From positions 3,844,001 to 3,908,000 of the forward strand of contig NZ_CP028136.1 in NCBI RefSeq assembly GCF_003024155.1: 64,000 bases of DNA. The letters run 5' to 3'. The position numbers were made by a program, and so were the translations under genes. Source of the DNA: Christiangramia fulva (GTDB lineage: Bacteria; Bacteroidota; Bacteroidia; Flavobacteriales; Flavobacteriaceae). Positions 10,401-18,721 of the stretch are shown one piece after another (the first letter of the stretch is position 1; every line of letters starts with the position of its first letter). The notes under the pieces were generated by a model that saw nothing but the letters and a program-made list of their open reading frames with translations, searched no databases and was not told where the DNA came from.

Positions 10401-11164
10401 TTAACCCTTCTTGCCACGCGTCGTGCCAGGGTAGCATACTTATATTCCCGAAAATCAAGCCCCGCCTTTTCGTCTATATAATTGAGAATTTTATTAAGCT
10501 CCTTTTCGTCATACTGAACATCACCATCCTTAAAATGAAAAATTGGTGGAGTAGAAATGAAATTTTTCAGCTCCGGGCCCATTTTCGCAACCGGCAGTAT
10601 GTAATCTACAAGTCCGGTATTAATAGCACTTTTAGGCATCCCGTCAAATTTCGCTTCTGAAGGTTCCTGCACCATTACCATTCCATTCTTTTCTTTGATA
10701 GCTCTCGCTCCACGAGTTCCATCGCTTCCGGTTCCGCTTAAAATCACTCCTATCGCCTGCTCTTCCCTTTGCTCGGCAAGCGATTCAAAAAAGATATCAA
10801 TAGGAAGATTTAATTGCTGATTCTTTGGCTTTTCACTTAAACACAGCCTATTATCCTCCAGAACCAGGTTATGTGCCGGCGGAATAAGAAATATTTTTCC
10901 CGGCTGCAGCTCCATCTGATCTGTGATCTGTACTATGGGTAAATTGGAGTTTTTGGTAAGTAATTCCCCCATCATGCTCTTATAATCTGGAGAAAGATGC
11001 TGAATTACCACATAAGAGTTGGTATCGCTGGCTGGTATGTTCTTAAAAAAGGATTTTAAAGCTTCCAAACCTCCGGCACTGGCTCCCACGGCAATAACTC
11101 TTGAATGTTTAACTAATTTTTCTTGTGCCGTATTATTTTTTGGACTTTCCTTGGTTCTTTTCAT
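7490..11164 (-). CDS. CheB/CheR fusion with PAS domains and histidine kinase
   Basis: This 1224-residue protein fuses a methylesterase, a methyltransferase and a sensor kinase. The CheB domain (about 25-215) has the Ser of GASAGG, the His of VIQHLSPDY and the Asp of SGTGSDGTRG. The CheR domain (about 230-490) has the SAM-binding DVGCSTGEEAYSFAM. A coiled coil follows at about 665-745 with repeated NEELQ heptads typical of this family. Two PAS domains come next, then HisKA (SHDLQEPLST) and HATPase (DNGVGIS, GTGVGLAHVEK). Family members are seen with light or redox sensors and without classical chemotaxis receptors, as here. The ATG at 11164 was chosen over a TTG three codons earlier. It is the first gene of the four-gene photosensory operon. 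Confidence 0.93.
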   Translation of the reverse strand: MKRTKESPKNNTAQEKLVKHSRVIAVGASAGGLEALKSFFKNIPASDTNSYVVIQHLSPDYKSMMGELLTKNSNLPIVQITDQMELQPGKIFLIPPAHNLVLEDNRLCLSEKPKNQQLNLPIDIFFESLAEQREEQAIGVILSGTGSDGTRGARAIKEKNGMVMVQEPSEAKFDGMPKSAINTGLVDYILPVAKMGPELKNFISTPPIFHFKDGDVQYDEKELNKILNYIDEKAGLDFREYKYATLARRVARRVNICKCPNLADYYEYLTKNEEEVEILYREFLIGVTKFFRDEEVWKVLREKVFPKLISEKEDGEVLKVWDVGCSTGEEAYSFAMSLYEEMEKQGKDLTIKIFATDISKPHLDIGSKGEYPESIVADVSKEFLLKYFLSKSHSYQIVEKIRRMVIFSKHNVIKNPPFSNMDMVVCRNLLIYFQNSIQKKAMNVLHYALKKDGVLVLGTSESVNSNRDSFAEIDRRWKIYRNIVPSKRLNSGITPGASAASKINGAKLIENKMSRDRKSFRNNAKSNPIKTKLQQQLHETLLEQFGGASVFVDSNYNILHAVGEFRKYANLPVSGFSINLLDMLESDLKYVVQTTFNQAKKQNDKVIYRDAIVTKNGINTGADIIVKPFTEHNLNGEVNYIITFVEKELDLEQMKEVPKISPSEQTKEYVAGLEEELKKTKEDLQTSLEEVETSNEELQAANEELLASNEELQSTNEELQSVNEEINTVNAENIQKMDDLAALNADMNNLLKSTDIGVIFLDSSFKIRKFTPAIKKHFSLINGDVGRPIDNFTNSFGLSRKRSFLDRCKKVLKTGKILEKHIVSREGKNYLQRISPYIESDEQINGVVISFIDIESIQKSREKLEASEKRFKSFYEDDPVLHLSVDPRTSLIVQCNKKVVEKLGYESKEELINKTVFDLFDKDSHTSADKLKESFKESRELTNISQDMITKDGEKLPVILNATAEKDEKGNLLTIRYTCVDISALKKAEVQLREQKADLERANRDLEQFVSICSHDLQEPLSTIKFGSDVLGKMYADKLDEKGENYVKYIKNASDRLSAQIRALLEHSRIGKNGRKTTVDVNEVVEVVKYDLTKSIKDSKAKIHSGSLPHIQGYEIELRLLFQNLISNAIKYVPKGRKPEIRISAYREEDYWVFSIMDNGVGISEEDRKNIFTIFNRVPGNDSVDGTGVGLAHVEKIVLLHEGTIWVDSQVGVGSTFYFKLKAS

Positions 11165-11746
11165 TAATATCAATCACAGGTTTAGTGAAGGCAAATAACT
11201 TCTTCTTATAAAATGTTAATTATAAATAATTTTCGTCATACCAATTACGGTTTTTATAACAAATATTGCGGTTATTGGAGCTAAAGCCTATTTTTAGGAG
11301 TTAAAAATCGCTCCCATTAAAAAAAATTTAACTTTTCAACTTTTGTGCCAGCTCCTTTCATTAAAGGGACTGCCAAAGTAACATGCGGAAATGGCAGACG
11401 CAACTATCTATAAATCCTAAATTATTCTTAAAGTTTTACCTGAGAATTACGCAGGAGAAAAAAATATGAGCCAATTTAGGTTTTGAAGATCTCCTATTTG
11501 TTTTATGAATTGAATGCGAAACTCATAAAAAGCACCAGCGTAATTTTGTGATTTTTAAAAATATATGACAGATGACTGAGGATAATTTATGAGAATTTAA
11601 TTTTTTATTAATGTTTTATTATAGAATTGAAGCTTATATTTTTCCAGATTTCAGATTTTACCCGAATTGGCTGCCGGCTTCGCACAGTCTTTGTGCCATA
11701 TACAGCCAAAAGGTTTAAAACCAGAAAATAAATCAAAAAAGAGAAA
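11165..11746. other. Divergent intergenic region upstream of proC and the CheB/CheR kinase
   Basis: There is no credible gene in these 582 bases. The region is AT-rich. It holds one exact TAnnTTTG match on the plus strand (TAATTTTG, 11541-11548) without a TTG element at the usual spacing, and a two-part inverted repeat at 11667-11709 close to proC. Promoters for both divergent operons must lie here. Confidence 0.5.
11667..11709 (+). promoter_or_regulatory. Long imperfect hairpin in the proC 5' region
   Basis: TTGGCTG at 11667-11673 pairs perfectly with CAGCCAA at 11703-11709. Inside it, GCACA at 11682-11686 pairs with TGTGC at 11692-11696 around a five-base loop, leaving an internal loop between the two stems. 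It ends 37 bases before the proC ATG and has no T-run, so it is not a plain terminator. A 5' UTR structure or a protein-binding site for the proline operon is possible; its function is unknown. Confidence 0.4.
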
Positions 11747-12553
11747 ATGAAAACATTAGTAATTGGAGCAGGAAACATGGGTCTTACTTACGCCGAAGGA
11801 ATGGCCAAATCTCCGATATTGAATCGCAGAAATTTAATGGTATTCGATAAATCGGCCGATGTCATCGCAAGACTTCGTGATCTTGACCATTTTGATGTAT
11901 ATGAAAAACTTGAAGAGTGTCTTCCTAAAGCCGATATGGTTTTTATTGCCGTAAAACCATATCATTGTGAAGAACTTTTCGCCGAAATGAAACCCATGGT
12001 AAACGAGGAACAAATTTTTGTTTCTCTAATGGCAGGAGTTACCATTAATAAGATCCAACAGGGACTTGGGATCAGAAAAGTGGTGAGATCAATGCCAAAT
12101 TTACCTGCCCAGGTGGGAAAAGGAGTAACCTCTTATACCCAATCTAAAGAAGTATCGAGAGTTGAACTTTTAATGGTTCGCAATCTGCTCGATACCACAG
12201 GAGAGTCAATCCATGTAAAATCTGAACAATTTATAGACGCTTCCACAGGAATTTCAGGAAGTGGTCCCGCCTACGTATTCTATTTTATGCAGTCTATGCT
12301 GGAAGCCGCTTTAAAAATGGGATTCTCAAAAAATGATTCCCGCGTCCTGGTAAGTCAGACCTTCGAAGGTGCGGTAGAACTATTTAACCGCAACGACCTT
12401 TCTCCCGATACCTGGATGGAAAGAGTAGCGTCTAAAGGTGGGACTACCCGTGCTGCTTTAGATTCAATGGATGATAACAATGTAAAAGAGCTCATAAAAG
12501 AAGCTGCCTATGCCGCTTTTGACAGAGCTGTTGAACTGGGAGAAGAAAAATAA
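11747..12553 (+). CDS. proC: Pyrroline-5-carboxylate reductase
   Basis: The 268-residue enzyme reduces 1-pyrroline-5-carboxylate to proline with NAD(P)H, the last step of proline synthesis from glutamate. The N-terminal Rossmann fold starts with VIGAGNMGLTYAEGM. The family signature region is at about residues 165-225, including GISGSGPAYVFYFMQSM, the stretch around QTFEGAVELF and SKGGTTRAALDSM. Length matches the family (about 270 residues). It is the first gene of the compact proC-proB-proA operon; the proB start lies 31 bases downstream. The start codon is preceded by an A-rich sequence (AAAAAAGAGAAA). Confidence 0.96.
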   Translation: MKTLVIGAGNMGLTYAEGMAKSPILNRRNLMVFDKSADVIARLRDLDHFDVYEKLEECLPKADMVFIAVKPYHCEELFAEMKPMVNEEQIFVSLMAGVTINKIQQGLGIRKVVRSMPNLPAQVGKGVTSYTQSKEVSRVELLMVRNLLDTTGESIHVKSEQFIDASTGISGSGPAYVFYFMQSMLEAALKMGFSKNDSRVLVSQTFEGAVELFNRNDLSPDTWMERVASKGGTTRAALDSMDDNNVKELIKEAAYAAFDRAVELGEEK

Positions 12554-12584
12554 TTCTAAAAAAGTTAAACCATAGAAGATCAAA

Positions 12585-13358
12585 ATGGATAAAAAAAGAA
12601 GAATTGTTGTAAAGGTGGGAACAAACGTAATGACCAACAAGGATAACCGTATTCTTGGACCGGTATTAAAAAGCCTTGTTCGCCAGATTGCCAGCCTTTA
12701 CGAAGAAGATATACTTACCGTTCTGGTATCGTCTGGATCTGCAATTGCCGGGAAAGAAATTCTTGGCGAGATCAATATTAAAGACGACAGCAAAAGACGA
12801 CAGGTTTATTCTTCGGTTGGACAGCCAAGAATGATGAGGCATTATTACGGCATTTTCCATGATTATGGAATGCGCTGTGCCCAGGTTCTAGCTACCAAAA
12901 GAGATTTTAGTCCGGGAATTCACCGGGAAAATATGATCAATTGTTATGAATCTCTTTTATCTGAAGGAATCATTCCTATCGCCAATGAAGATGATGCTGT
13001 TTCGGTGACCATGTCTATGTTTTCAGATAATGATGAACTGGCAAGTCTTGTAGCCGAATTGATAGGAGCTGAAAAACTGATCATTTTAAGTGATACCGAA
13101 GGACTTTATACCGGACATCCGGAAGATGACGATTCAGAAAAACTGAATAAGGTGCAGATCGATGAAAATGTTGAAAAATACGTTCAGGAATCTGACAAAG
13201 GTGAGGGTGAAGGCCGCGGCGGAATGGAATCTAAGATCAAGATAGCCAAAGGCACGGCAGCCAAAAATATTACCACCTATATCGCTAATGGAAAACGCGA
13301 AAATGTAATTCTGGACATTATGGCCGGAAAATCGGTGGGAACAAAATTTACCTCGTAA
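12585..13358 (+). CDS. proB: Glutamate 5-kinase, short form without PUA domain
   Basis: The 257-residue enzyme phosphorylates glutamate to gamma-glutamyl phosphate, the first committed step of proline synthesis. It is a single amino-acid-kinase fold: VVKVGTNVMT near the start, the Gly-rich VLVSSGSAIAGKE, and the nucleotide-binding region GEGRGGMESKIKIAKG. E. coli ProB (367 residues) has an extra C-terminal PUA domain that is absent here; short forms are known in several lineages, so this is not read as a truncation. The next gene, proA, starts 30 bases downstream. In other bacteria ProB is feedback-inhibited by proline; that cannot be judged from this sequence. Confidence 0.94.
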   Translation: MDKKRRIVVKVGTNVMTNKDNRILGPVLKSLVRQIASLYEEDILTVLVSSGSAIAGKEILGEINIKDDSKRRQVYSSVGQPRMMRHYYGIFHDYGMRCAQVLATKRDFSPGIHRENMINCYESLLSEGIIPIANEDDAVSVTMSMFSDNDELASLVAELIGAEKLIILSDTEGLYTGHPEDDDSEKLNKVQIDENVEKYVQESDKGEGEGRGGMESKIKIAKGTAAKNITTYIANGKRENVILDIMAGKSVGTKFTS

Positions 13359-13388
13359 AGAATATTAATAACTTAAAGAAACGAAGAA

Positions 13389-14588
13389 ATGAAGTTGATA
13401 AAATCAGAAGTTAAAAACAAGGTCCTGCAGTCCATGATGAAAATCCTTGACCGCAGGCGAAAAGAAATTATCGAAGCCAATAAGAAAGATCTGGACGCTT
13501 TTAGTAAAGACGATCAGGCCATGTATGACCGCCTTATCGTGGATGATAAGAAAGTTGACGGGATGATCCAATCTGTTAAAGAAGTGAGGGAGCAGGAAGA
13601 TCCTGTAGGCAAAGTAATTGAACACCGAACCCTGGATACCGGTCTTGACATCACTAACAAAACAGCGCCTTTCGGGAATATTCTTATTATTTACGAATCT
13701 CGTCCCGACGTAACTATCGAGGCGGCCGTACTTGCTTTTAAAGCCAACAACAAGATCTATCTCAAAGGTGGGAAAGAAGCCATAAATTCTAACAAAATTC
13801 TGGAAGAATGCTGGCATGAAGCACTGGAAGAGAATGGTCTCAGTAAAGACTGGATCAAACTTTTACACCTCGACAGGACTCAAACCCAGGAATTTTTGAA
13901 AAATCCGCCGGAACAATTAGACCTTATCGTACCCAGAGGCGGAGAACGTCTGATCGCATTTGTTAAGGAACATGCTACCGGGGCCGTTCTGGTGAGCGGT
14001 AGAGGGAACAACTTTTTATATGTCTCTAAAAATGCCGATTTTGAGGTAGCAAAAAAAGTGATGCTGAACGCCAAGATCGATAAAATCTCAGGTTGTAACG
14101 CTTTAGATAAAGTGCTGGTTGATAAAAATATCAACAATTATGAAAGTAAATTGAAAGAACTTCAGCAGTTATTCCGCGATAATAAGGTTTCTGTGCTTGT
14201 AGATGAGGAAGTATCAAAAGTATTGACCGATGAAGAGAAAATCCCTTCTGAAGATACCTGGTACGAAGAATTCCTCGCTATGAAGATCGTAATTGGAGCG
14301 GTGGACGGCCTGGATGCAGCGATCGAGAAGATCAACAAATATTCCGGAGGCCATTCAGCTTCTATTATCACTACCGATAAAGACGAAGCCCTGACTTTTA
14401 TGGAACAGGTAGACAGCGCTGCGGTCTATCACAATGCCTCCACCCGATTTACCGACGGCGGACAAATGGGCGTGGGTGCCGAGCTCGCTATTTCAACCGA
14501 CAAACTTCACCACCGCGGTCCCTTAGGATTGAAACAATTAGTAACGAATAAGTATTATGTACTTGGTGAAGGGCACGTGAGAGTATAA
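13389..14588 (+). CDS. proA: Gamma-glutamyl phosphate reductase
   Basis: The 399-residue aldehyde-dehydrogenase-fold enzyme reduces gamma-glutamyl phosphate to glutamate semialdehyde, which cyclises to the ProC substrate. The catalytic Cys is in KIDKISGCNALDKVLV (about residue 237). The family motifs YESRPDVTIEAAVLAFKANN and the C-terminal NASTRFTDGGQMGVGAELAIST with HHRGPLGL are complete. Length is slightly below E. coli ProA (417). It is the last gene of the operon and is followed after 19 bases by a strong intrinsic terminator. Confidence 0.96.
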   Translation: MKLIKSEVKNKVLQSMMKILDRRRKEIIEANKKDLDAFSKDDQAMYDRLIVDDKKVDGMIQSVKEVREQEDPVGKVIEHRTLDTGLDITNKTAPFGNILIIYESRPDVTIEAAVLAFKANNKIYLKGGKEAINSNKILEECWHEALEENGLSKDWIKLLHLDRTQTQEFLKNPPEQLDLIVPRGGERLIAFVKEHATGAVLVSGRGNNFLYVSKNADFEVAKKVMLNAKIDKISGCNALDKVLVDKNINNYESKLKELQQLFRDNKVSVLVDEEVSKVLTDEEKIPSEDTWYEEFLAMKIVIGAVDGLDAAIEKINKYSGGHSASIITTDKDEALTFMEQVDSAAVYHNASTRFTDGGQMGVGAELAISTDKLHHRGPLGLKQLVTNKYYVLGEGHVRV

Positions 14589-14607
14589 ATTTGAAATTCT
14601 ATATAAT

Positions 14608-14633
14608 AAAAAGCGCCGTTTGGCGCTTTTTTT
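14608..14633 (+). terminator. Rho-independent terminator of the pro operon
   Basis: An A-tract leads into GCGCC (14613-14617), a GTTT loop, GGCGC (14622-14626) and seven Ts. The A- and T-tracts extend the stem, so it could also work weakly from the opposite strand. It separates proA from the M61 peptidase gene. Confidence 0.92.
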
Positions 14634-14683
14634 ATGTAACAATTACCCATTAATTAGGTCTAACCTTGAAAACATCAAATTTT

Positions 14684-16549
14684 ATGAGAAAATTAATTAT
14701 GGGGCTTGCAGGGGCAATGATGCTGTTTTCCTGTAAGACCCGGCAAGTTAACACCCCGGAGCAGCCCATCACTGCTACGATCAATCTGGTAGATGTCCAA
14801 AATGATAAAGTTCAGGTAAGCGTAGATCCTGACAGGTTTACCAGCGACACCACCACTTTTTTTATTCCTAAAACCGTTCCCGGCACCTATTCTACCGATA
14901 ACTACGGAAAGTTTTCTGAAAATTTTAAGGCATTCGACTACAAAGGCCGTGAAATGAAATTCAAAAAGCTCGACGAAAACAGCTGGATGATCACCCATGC
15001 GAAAGATCTCGATAAGGTGACTTATCTGGTGAATGACTCTTTCGATTGGGAAAATGAAGGCGGCTTATATTCCATGGCCGGCACAAATATTTTAAAGGAT
15101 AAGAATTTCCTTTTAAATCTTCACGGTTTTGTGGGCTATTTTAAAGGAATGAAAGAAAAACAGTATAAACTGGTAATTGAAAGGCCTTCTGATCTGATCC
15201 CCGGCACTTCGTTAAAAGTTTCAACTACTACGGCTGATGACGCTGAAAATACTAAAACCGATATTTACAATATCAATCGTTATTTTGAGGTGATCGATCA
15301 TCCTATCATGTACGCCGAACCGGATACAGTTCATATTGACGCACAGGGAATGGATGTTATTCTGGATGTTTATTCTCCCAATGACAAGTTTAGCGCACAG
15401 GATCTTAAACCTGCGGTTAGCCGAATGATCAGGGCACAGAAACGATTTATGGGTGATATCAATACCACCGATAAATATGCTATTCTGCTTTACCTTGCGG
15501 AAGAAGATAAGCCTGACGCACGAAATTTTGGTGCCTTAGAGCATCATACTTCAACAGTAGTGGTACTTTCAGAATCTATGACAAAACCGGCTCTTGAAGA
15601 ATCCCTTACCGATATAGTTTCGCACGAATTCTTCCATACCATAACGCCTCTCTCGATTCATTCCAAAGAGATCCATTATTTCGATTATAACGATCCGAAA
15701 ATGTCTGAACATTTATGGATGTACGAAGGAGTAACCGAATATTTTGCCAATTTGTTCCAGGTAAATCAGGGCCTAATCTCCAATCAGGAGTTTTATGACC
15801 GGATGGTAGAAAAAATTCAGACTTCCAGGCATTTTGACAATTCCATGTCTTTTACTGAAATGAGCCGGAATATCCTCAAAGATCCTTATAAAGACAATTA
15901 TTATAATGTCTATTTAAAAGGCGCACTCATTGGAATGGCTCTTGACCTCCGCCTTCGTGAATTAAGCGGCGGAAAAATGGGAGTGCTCGAGCTAATGAAA
16001 AAGCTCAGTGAAAAGTACGGAAAGGATAAACCTTTCAGCGATGAGGAATTAATTCCGACCATTGTAGATTTGACCTATCCTCAAATTCAGGATTTCTTTG
16101 ATAAATATGTAACCGGCACTACTCCTATTCCATATTATGAATTTTTTGCCAAGGCTGGACTGGAAGAAGAAATGGTTATGAGTGAAGTGGGTTATTTCCT
16201 GAATGGCCAAACTCCTTACGTTTTTGCCGATCGGCAAACCGGAGATATCTATTTTCGGGATGATATTGAGCTCAATTCCTTTTTAAAAGGCCTTGGAGTT
16301 AAAGGTGGCGATGTTCTGAAATATATAAATGGTGAAGAATATACTAGTCAAAATATTTTTGAACTGATAAAAGAAACAGAAACATGGACCGTAGATGCGC
16401 CTATCACTATGACTGTAATTCGCGATGGTAAAGAGATTACACTTGAAGGCAGGATTGTAACCCCCATGGACAAAACGAAAAAACTGGTTGAAAATCAAAA
16501 TGCCGATGGAGACGAGATCGAGATCCGTCACGCCTGGCTAAAAGGATAA
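14684..16549 (+). CDS. M61-family (glycyl aminopeptidase-like) lipoprotein peptidase with PDZ domain
   Basis: The 621-residue protein begins MRKLIMGLAGAMMLFSC, a lipoprotein signal peptide whose Cys would be lipidated, so the mature enzyme is probably periplasmic or outer-membrane bound. This is why the ATG at 14684 was chosen over the TTG at 14666. The central catalytic domain carries the zinc motif HEFFH (about residue 320) followed by LWMYEGVTEYFANL, the M61 arrangement in which the Glu is the third zinc ligand. A PDZ domain lies at about 505-595 (FLKGLGVKGGDVLKYINGE). M61 enzymes release N-terminal residues from peptides. The gene stands alone, flanked on both sides by strong terminators. 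Confidence 0.9.
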   Translation: MRKLIMGLAGAMMLFSCKTRQVNTPEQPITATINLVDVQNDKVQVSVDPDRFTSDTTTFFIPKTVPGTYSTDNYGKFSENFKAFDYKGREMKFKKLDENSWMITHAKDLDKVTYLVNDSFDWENEGGLYSMAGTNILKDKNFLLNLHGFVGYFKGMKEKQYKLVIERPSDLIPGTSLKVSTTTADDAENTKTDIYNINRYFEVIDHPIMYAEPDTVHIDAQGMDVILDVYSPNDKFSAQDLKPAVSRMIRAQKRFMGDINTTDKYAILLYLAEEDKPDARNFGALEHHTSTVVVLSESMTKPALEESLTDIVSHEFFHTITPLSIHSKEIHYFDYNDPKMSEHLWMYEGVTEYFANLFQVNQGLISNQEFYDRMVEKIQTSRHFDNSMSFTEMSRNILKDPYKDNYYNVYLKGALIGMALDLRLRELSGGKMGVLELMKKLSEKYGKDKPFSDEELIPTIVDLTYPQIQDFFDKYVTGTTPIPYYEFFAKAGLEEEMVMSEVGYFLNGQTPYVFADRQTGDIYFRDDIELNSFLKGLGVKGGDVLKYINGEEYTSQNIFELIKETETWTVDAPITMTVIRDGKEITLEGRIVTPMDKTKKLVENQNADGDEIEIRHAWLKG

Positions 16550-16572
16550 TCCTTATTTTAAATAAGTACAAT

Positions 16573-16604
16573 GCCGCCGAAAAAAATTTTCGGCGGCTTT
16601 TTTG
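16573..16604 (+). terminator. Rho-independent terminator after the M61 gene
   Basis: GCCGCCGAAAA pairs with TTTTCGGCGGC (16587-16597) and is followed by six Ts. The stem is GC-rich and perfect. It lies 23 bases after the stop codon and insulates the downstream antiporter gene. Confidence 0.93.
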
Positions 16605-16622
16605 TTTTCATAAGCAACGAAA

Positions 16623-16642
16623 AAAGATAACTTGTTATCTTT
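16623..16642. promoter_or_regulatory. Perfect 9-bp palindrome before the antiporter gene (operator candidate)
   Basis: AAAGATAAC (16623-16631) and GTTATCTTT (16634-16642) are exact reverse complements separated by TT. The right arm overlaps TATCTTTA, one base off the Bacteroidota -7 consensus TAnnTTTG. It is 25 bases from the ATG at 16668. A dimeric regulator binding over the promoter is a reasonable inference; the regulator is unknown. Confidence 0.4.
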
Positions 16643-16667
16643 AAAACAAATCTAAACCAACCACCGC

Positions 16668-18674
16668 ATGGAAATCCCAATGTTACAGGATATAGTTGTG
16701 ATTCTGGGCCTGTCGATCTTTATCATTCTGGGCTTTCAGAAAATCAAGCTGCCTTCGATCCTGGGATTTCTCCTGGCCGGGATTATTGCCGGCCCCTATG
16801 CATTCAACCTTATAAGTTCCCGCGAGGAAGTAGAATTACTTTCAGAAATTGGGATCATTTTTCTGTTGTTTGTGATCGGGATAGAACTTTCGCTAAAAGG
16901 CCTGGCCTCTATAAAAAGAATTATTTTTCTTGGAGGAGGGATCCAGGTGGGCGGCACCATTCTCATCACTTTTCTTATCTCCTACTTTACAGGATTACAC
17001 TGGCATACGGCAATTTTCCTCGGATTTCTTTTTAGTTTAAGCAGTACGGCTATCGTGCTTAAGCTTTTACAGGAAAAAGGCGAAGTAAGTGCCCCACATG
17101 GACGAATAGGCCTGGGAATTTTAATTTTTCAGGATATTATCGTGGTCCCCATGATGCTTTTCACGCCGTTGCTGGCCGGAGAAACACCAAATATTCTGAG
17201 TACCGTTGCCATAATGGCCATCAAGATCATCGCAGTACTGATCATTGTTTACCTACTCGCGCAATATATTGTCCCGAGAGTTTTAGGCTGGGTGGTGAAA
17301 ACTAAAAACCAGGAACTTTTCATCCTAACCGTAGTAGTTTTGTGCTTCGGGGTTGCCTGGCTAACTTCTACAGTAGGACTTTCTTTAGCTTTAGGAGCTT
17401 TTTTCGCCGGACTCATCATTTCAGAATCTGATTACAGTCATCAGGCTACGGCAAATGTCCTTCCGTTCCGGGAGATCTTTATCAGTTTTTTCTTTATTTC
17501 GGTAGGTTCACTTCTGAATCTTCAGTTTTTTGGTGAGCATTTTTTTATCATTTTAATGCTGATAATTGGCGTTGTGCTCATGAAAATGCTGATAGTTGGC
17601 CTAACGGTTTTAATATTGCGTTACCCCTTCCGAACTACTTTAATGGCAGCTTTCAGCCTTTTCCAGGTGGGTGAATTTTCGCTTTTATTATCCAGTGTGG
17701 GTAGGGAAAGTGATATTATTCCTGAAAATATCTATCAGTATTTCCTGGCAATTTCGATCATCAGTATGGGAATTACGCCCTTTTTTATTTCCAATGCGGA
17801 AAAATGGACCTATGCGATTTTAAAAGCTCCGATCTCTTCAGCGGTTAGAAAAAGACTCGAAAACATCAAAAAAAATGCAAAAGCTGAAGAGGAATTTTCT
17901 GAAGAAAACCTTCACGACCACCTTATCGTTATCGGCTACGGAATTAATGGTCAGAATATCTCAAAAGCAGCGAAAAATGCCAAAATTCCTTATGTGATCC
18001 TCGATATAAATCCGGATACCTTCAGAAAAGCAAAAAACGGAAAAGAACCCATCATCTTTGGTGATGCCACCAATCCCACCATTCTTAAACACGCGCATGT
18101 GCAGGAGGCCAGGGTGGTGGTTATTGCCATTTCAGATGCCAATGCAACGAAAAAAATTCTCACGAACATCCGCCAGTTTACCCAAACAGCAACCGTGATC
18201 GTGCGAACCAGGTATGTAAGGGAAATTGAAGAGATCATCAAACTGGGCGCTGATGAGGTAATTCCGGAAGAATTTGAGACTTCCATAGAGATCTTTACCC
18301 GCGTGCTCAAAAAATATCTTGTGCCCTTTGATGAGATACAGGATTTTATCAACCAGGTAAGATCTTCAGATTATGAGATGCTTACTTCTTTAAAAAAAGA
18401 ACCTTACGCGCCTGCCCTTCAGCATCTTAATATTCCCAATAAAGAGATTGTAACTATAAAAGTGCAAAGGGATACCCGCAAAATCGTAGGAAAAAGTATT
18501 GAGGAAGCCGGGATTGGTAAAAATTACCAGGTTACGGTCCTGGCCATACATCGCGACAGGAAATACCTTACCGAAATTTCTCCTCAAACAATAATCCAGC
18601 AGGGTGACCTCCTATATTTATTCGGACATCCCAATAATATTAACGATCTCAATAGCATGCTTACTTTTCGATAG
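16668..18674 (+). CDS. Kef-type monovalent cation:proton antiporter (CPA2) with TrkA-N/TrkA-C domains
   Basis: The 668-residue inner-membrane protein would exchange K+ (or Na+) for protons. About the first 390 residues form 12-13 hydrophobic helices typical of CPA2 antiporters, with family motifs such as LLFVIGIELS, SLSSTAIVLKLLQEKG and LGAFFAGLIISES. Next is a TrkA-N (RCK) nucleotide-binding domain at about 415-530 with the Rossmann signature LIVIGYGINGQN and FGDATNPTIL. A TrkA-C domain ends the protein (VGKSIEEAGIGKNYQVTV...GDLLYLFG). This architecture is like KefB/KefC and YbaL. An alternative start is the ATG at 16680. A perfect palindrome sits just upstream. A UbiB-family gene follows after 47 bases. 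Confidence 0.93.
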   Translation: MEIPMLQDIVVILGLSIFIILGFQKIKLPSILGFLLAGIIAGPYAFNLISSREEVELLSEIGIIFLLFVIGIELSLKGLASIKRIIFLGGGIQVGGTILITFLISYFTGLHWHTAIFLGFLFSLSSTAIVLKLLQEKGEVSAPHGRIGLGILIFQDIIVVPMMLFTPLLAGETPNILSTVAIMAIKIIAVLIIVYLLAQYIVPRVLGWVVKTKNQELFILTVVVLCFGVAWLTSTVGLSLALGAFFAGLIISESDYSHQATANVLPFREIFISFFFISVGSLLNLQFFGEHFFIILMLIIGVVLMKMLIVGLTVLILRYPFRTTLMAAFSLFQVGEFSLLLSSVGRESDIIPENIYQYFLAISIISMGITPFFISNAEKWTYAILKAPISSAVRKRLENIKKNAKAEEEFSEENLHDHLIVIGYGINGQNISKAAKNAKIPYVILDINPDTFRKAKNGKEPIIFGDATNPTILKHAHVQEARVVVIAISDANATKKILTNIRQFTQTATVIVRTRYVREIEEIIKLGADEVIPEEFETSIEIFTRVLKKYLVPFDEIQDFINQVRSSDYEMLTSLKKEPYAPALQHLNIPNKEIVTIKVQRDTRKIVGKSIEEAGIGKNYQVTVLAIHRDRKYLTEISPQTIIQQGDLLYLFGHPNNINDLNSMLTFR

Positions 18675-18721
18675 CGCAATATTTTCCTAAATTTAAATTC
18701 AATATAAATTCAGAACAACCA

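Noticed and set aside
7490..11164. Part of a classical chemotaxis operon
   Set aside because: No cheA, cheW, cheY-motor or receptor genes are present; fused CheB/CheR kinases of this kind are common outside chemotaxis.
12585..13358. Truncated proB
   Set aside because: The kinase domain is complete and only the PUA domain is absent, which is a known natural form.
14666..14683. Start of the M61 peptidase at the TTG at 14666
   Set aside because: The ATG at 14684 gives a standard lipoprotein signal peptide; the extra six residues would spoil it.
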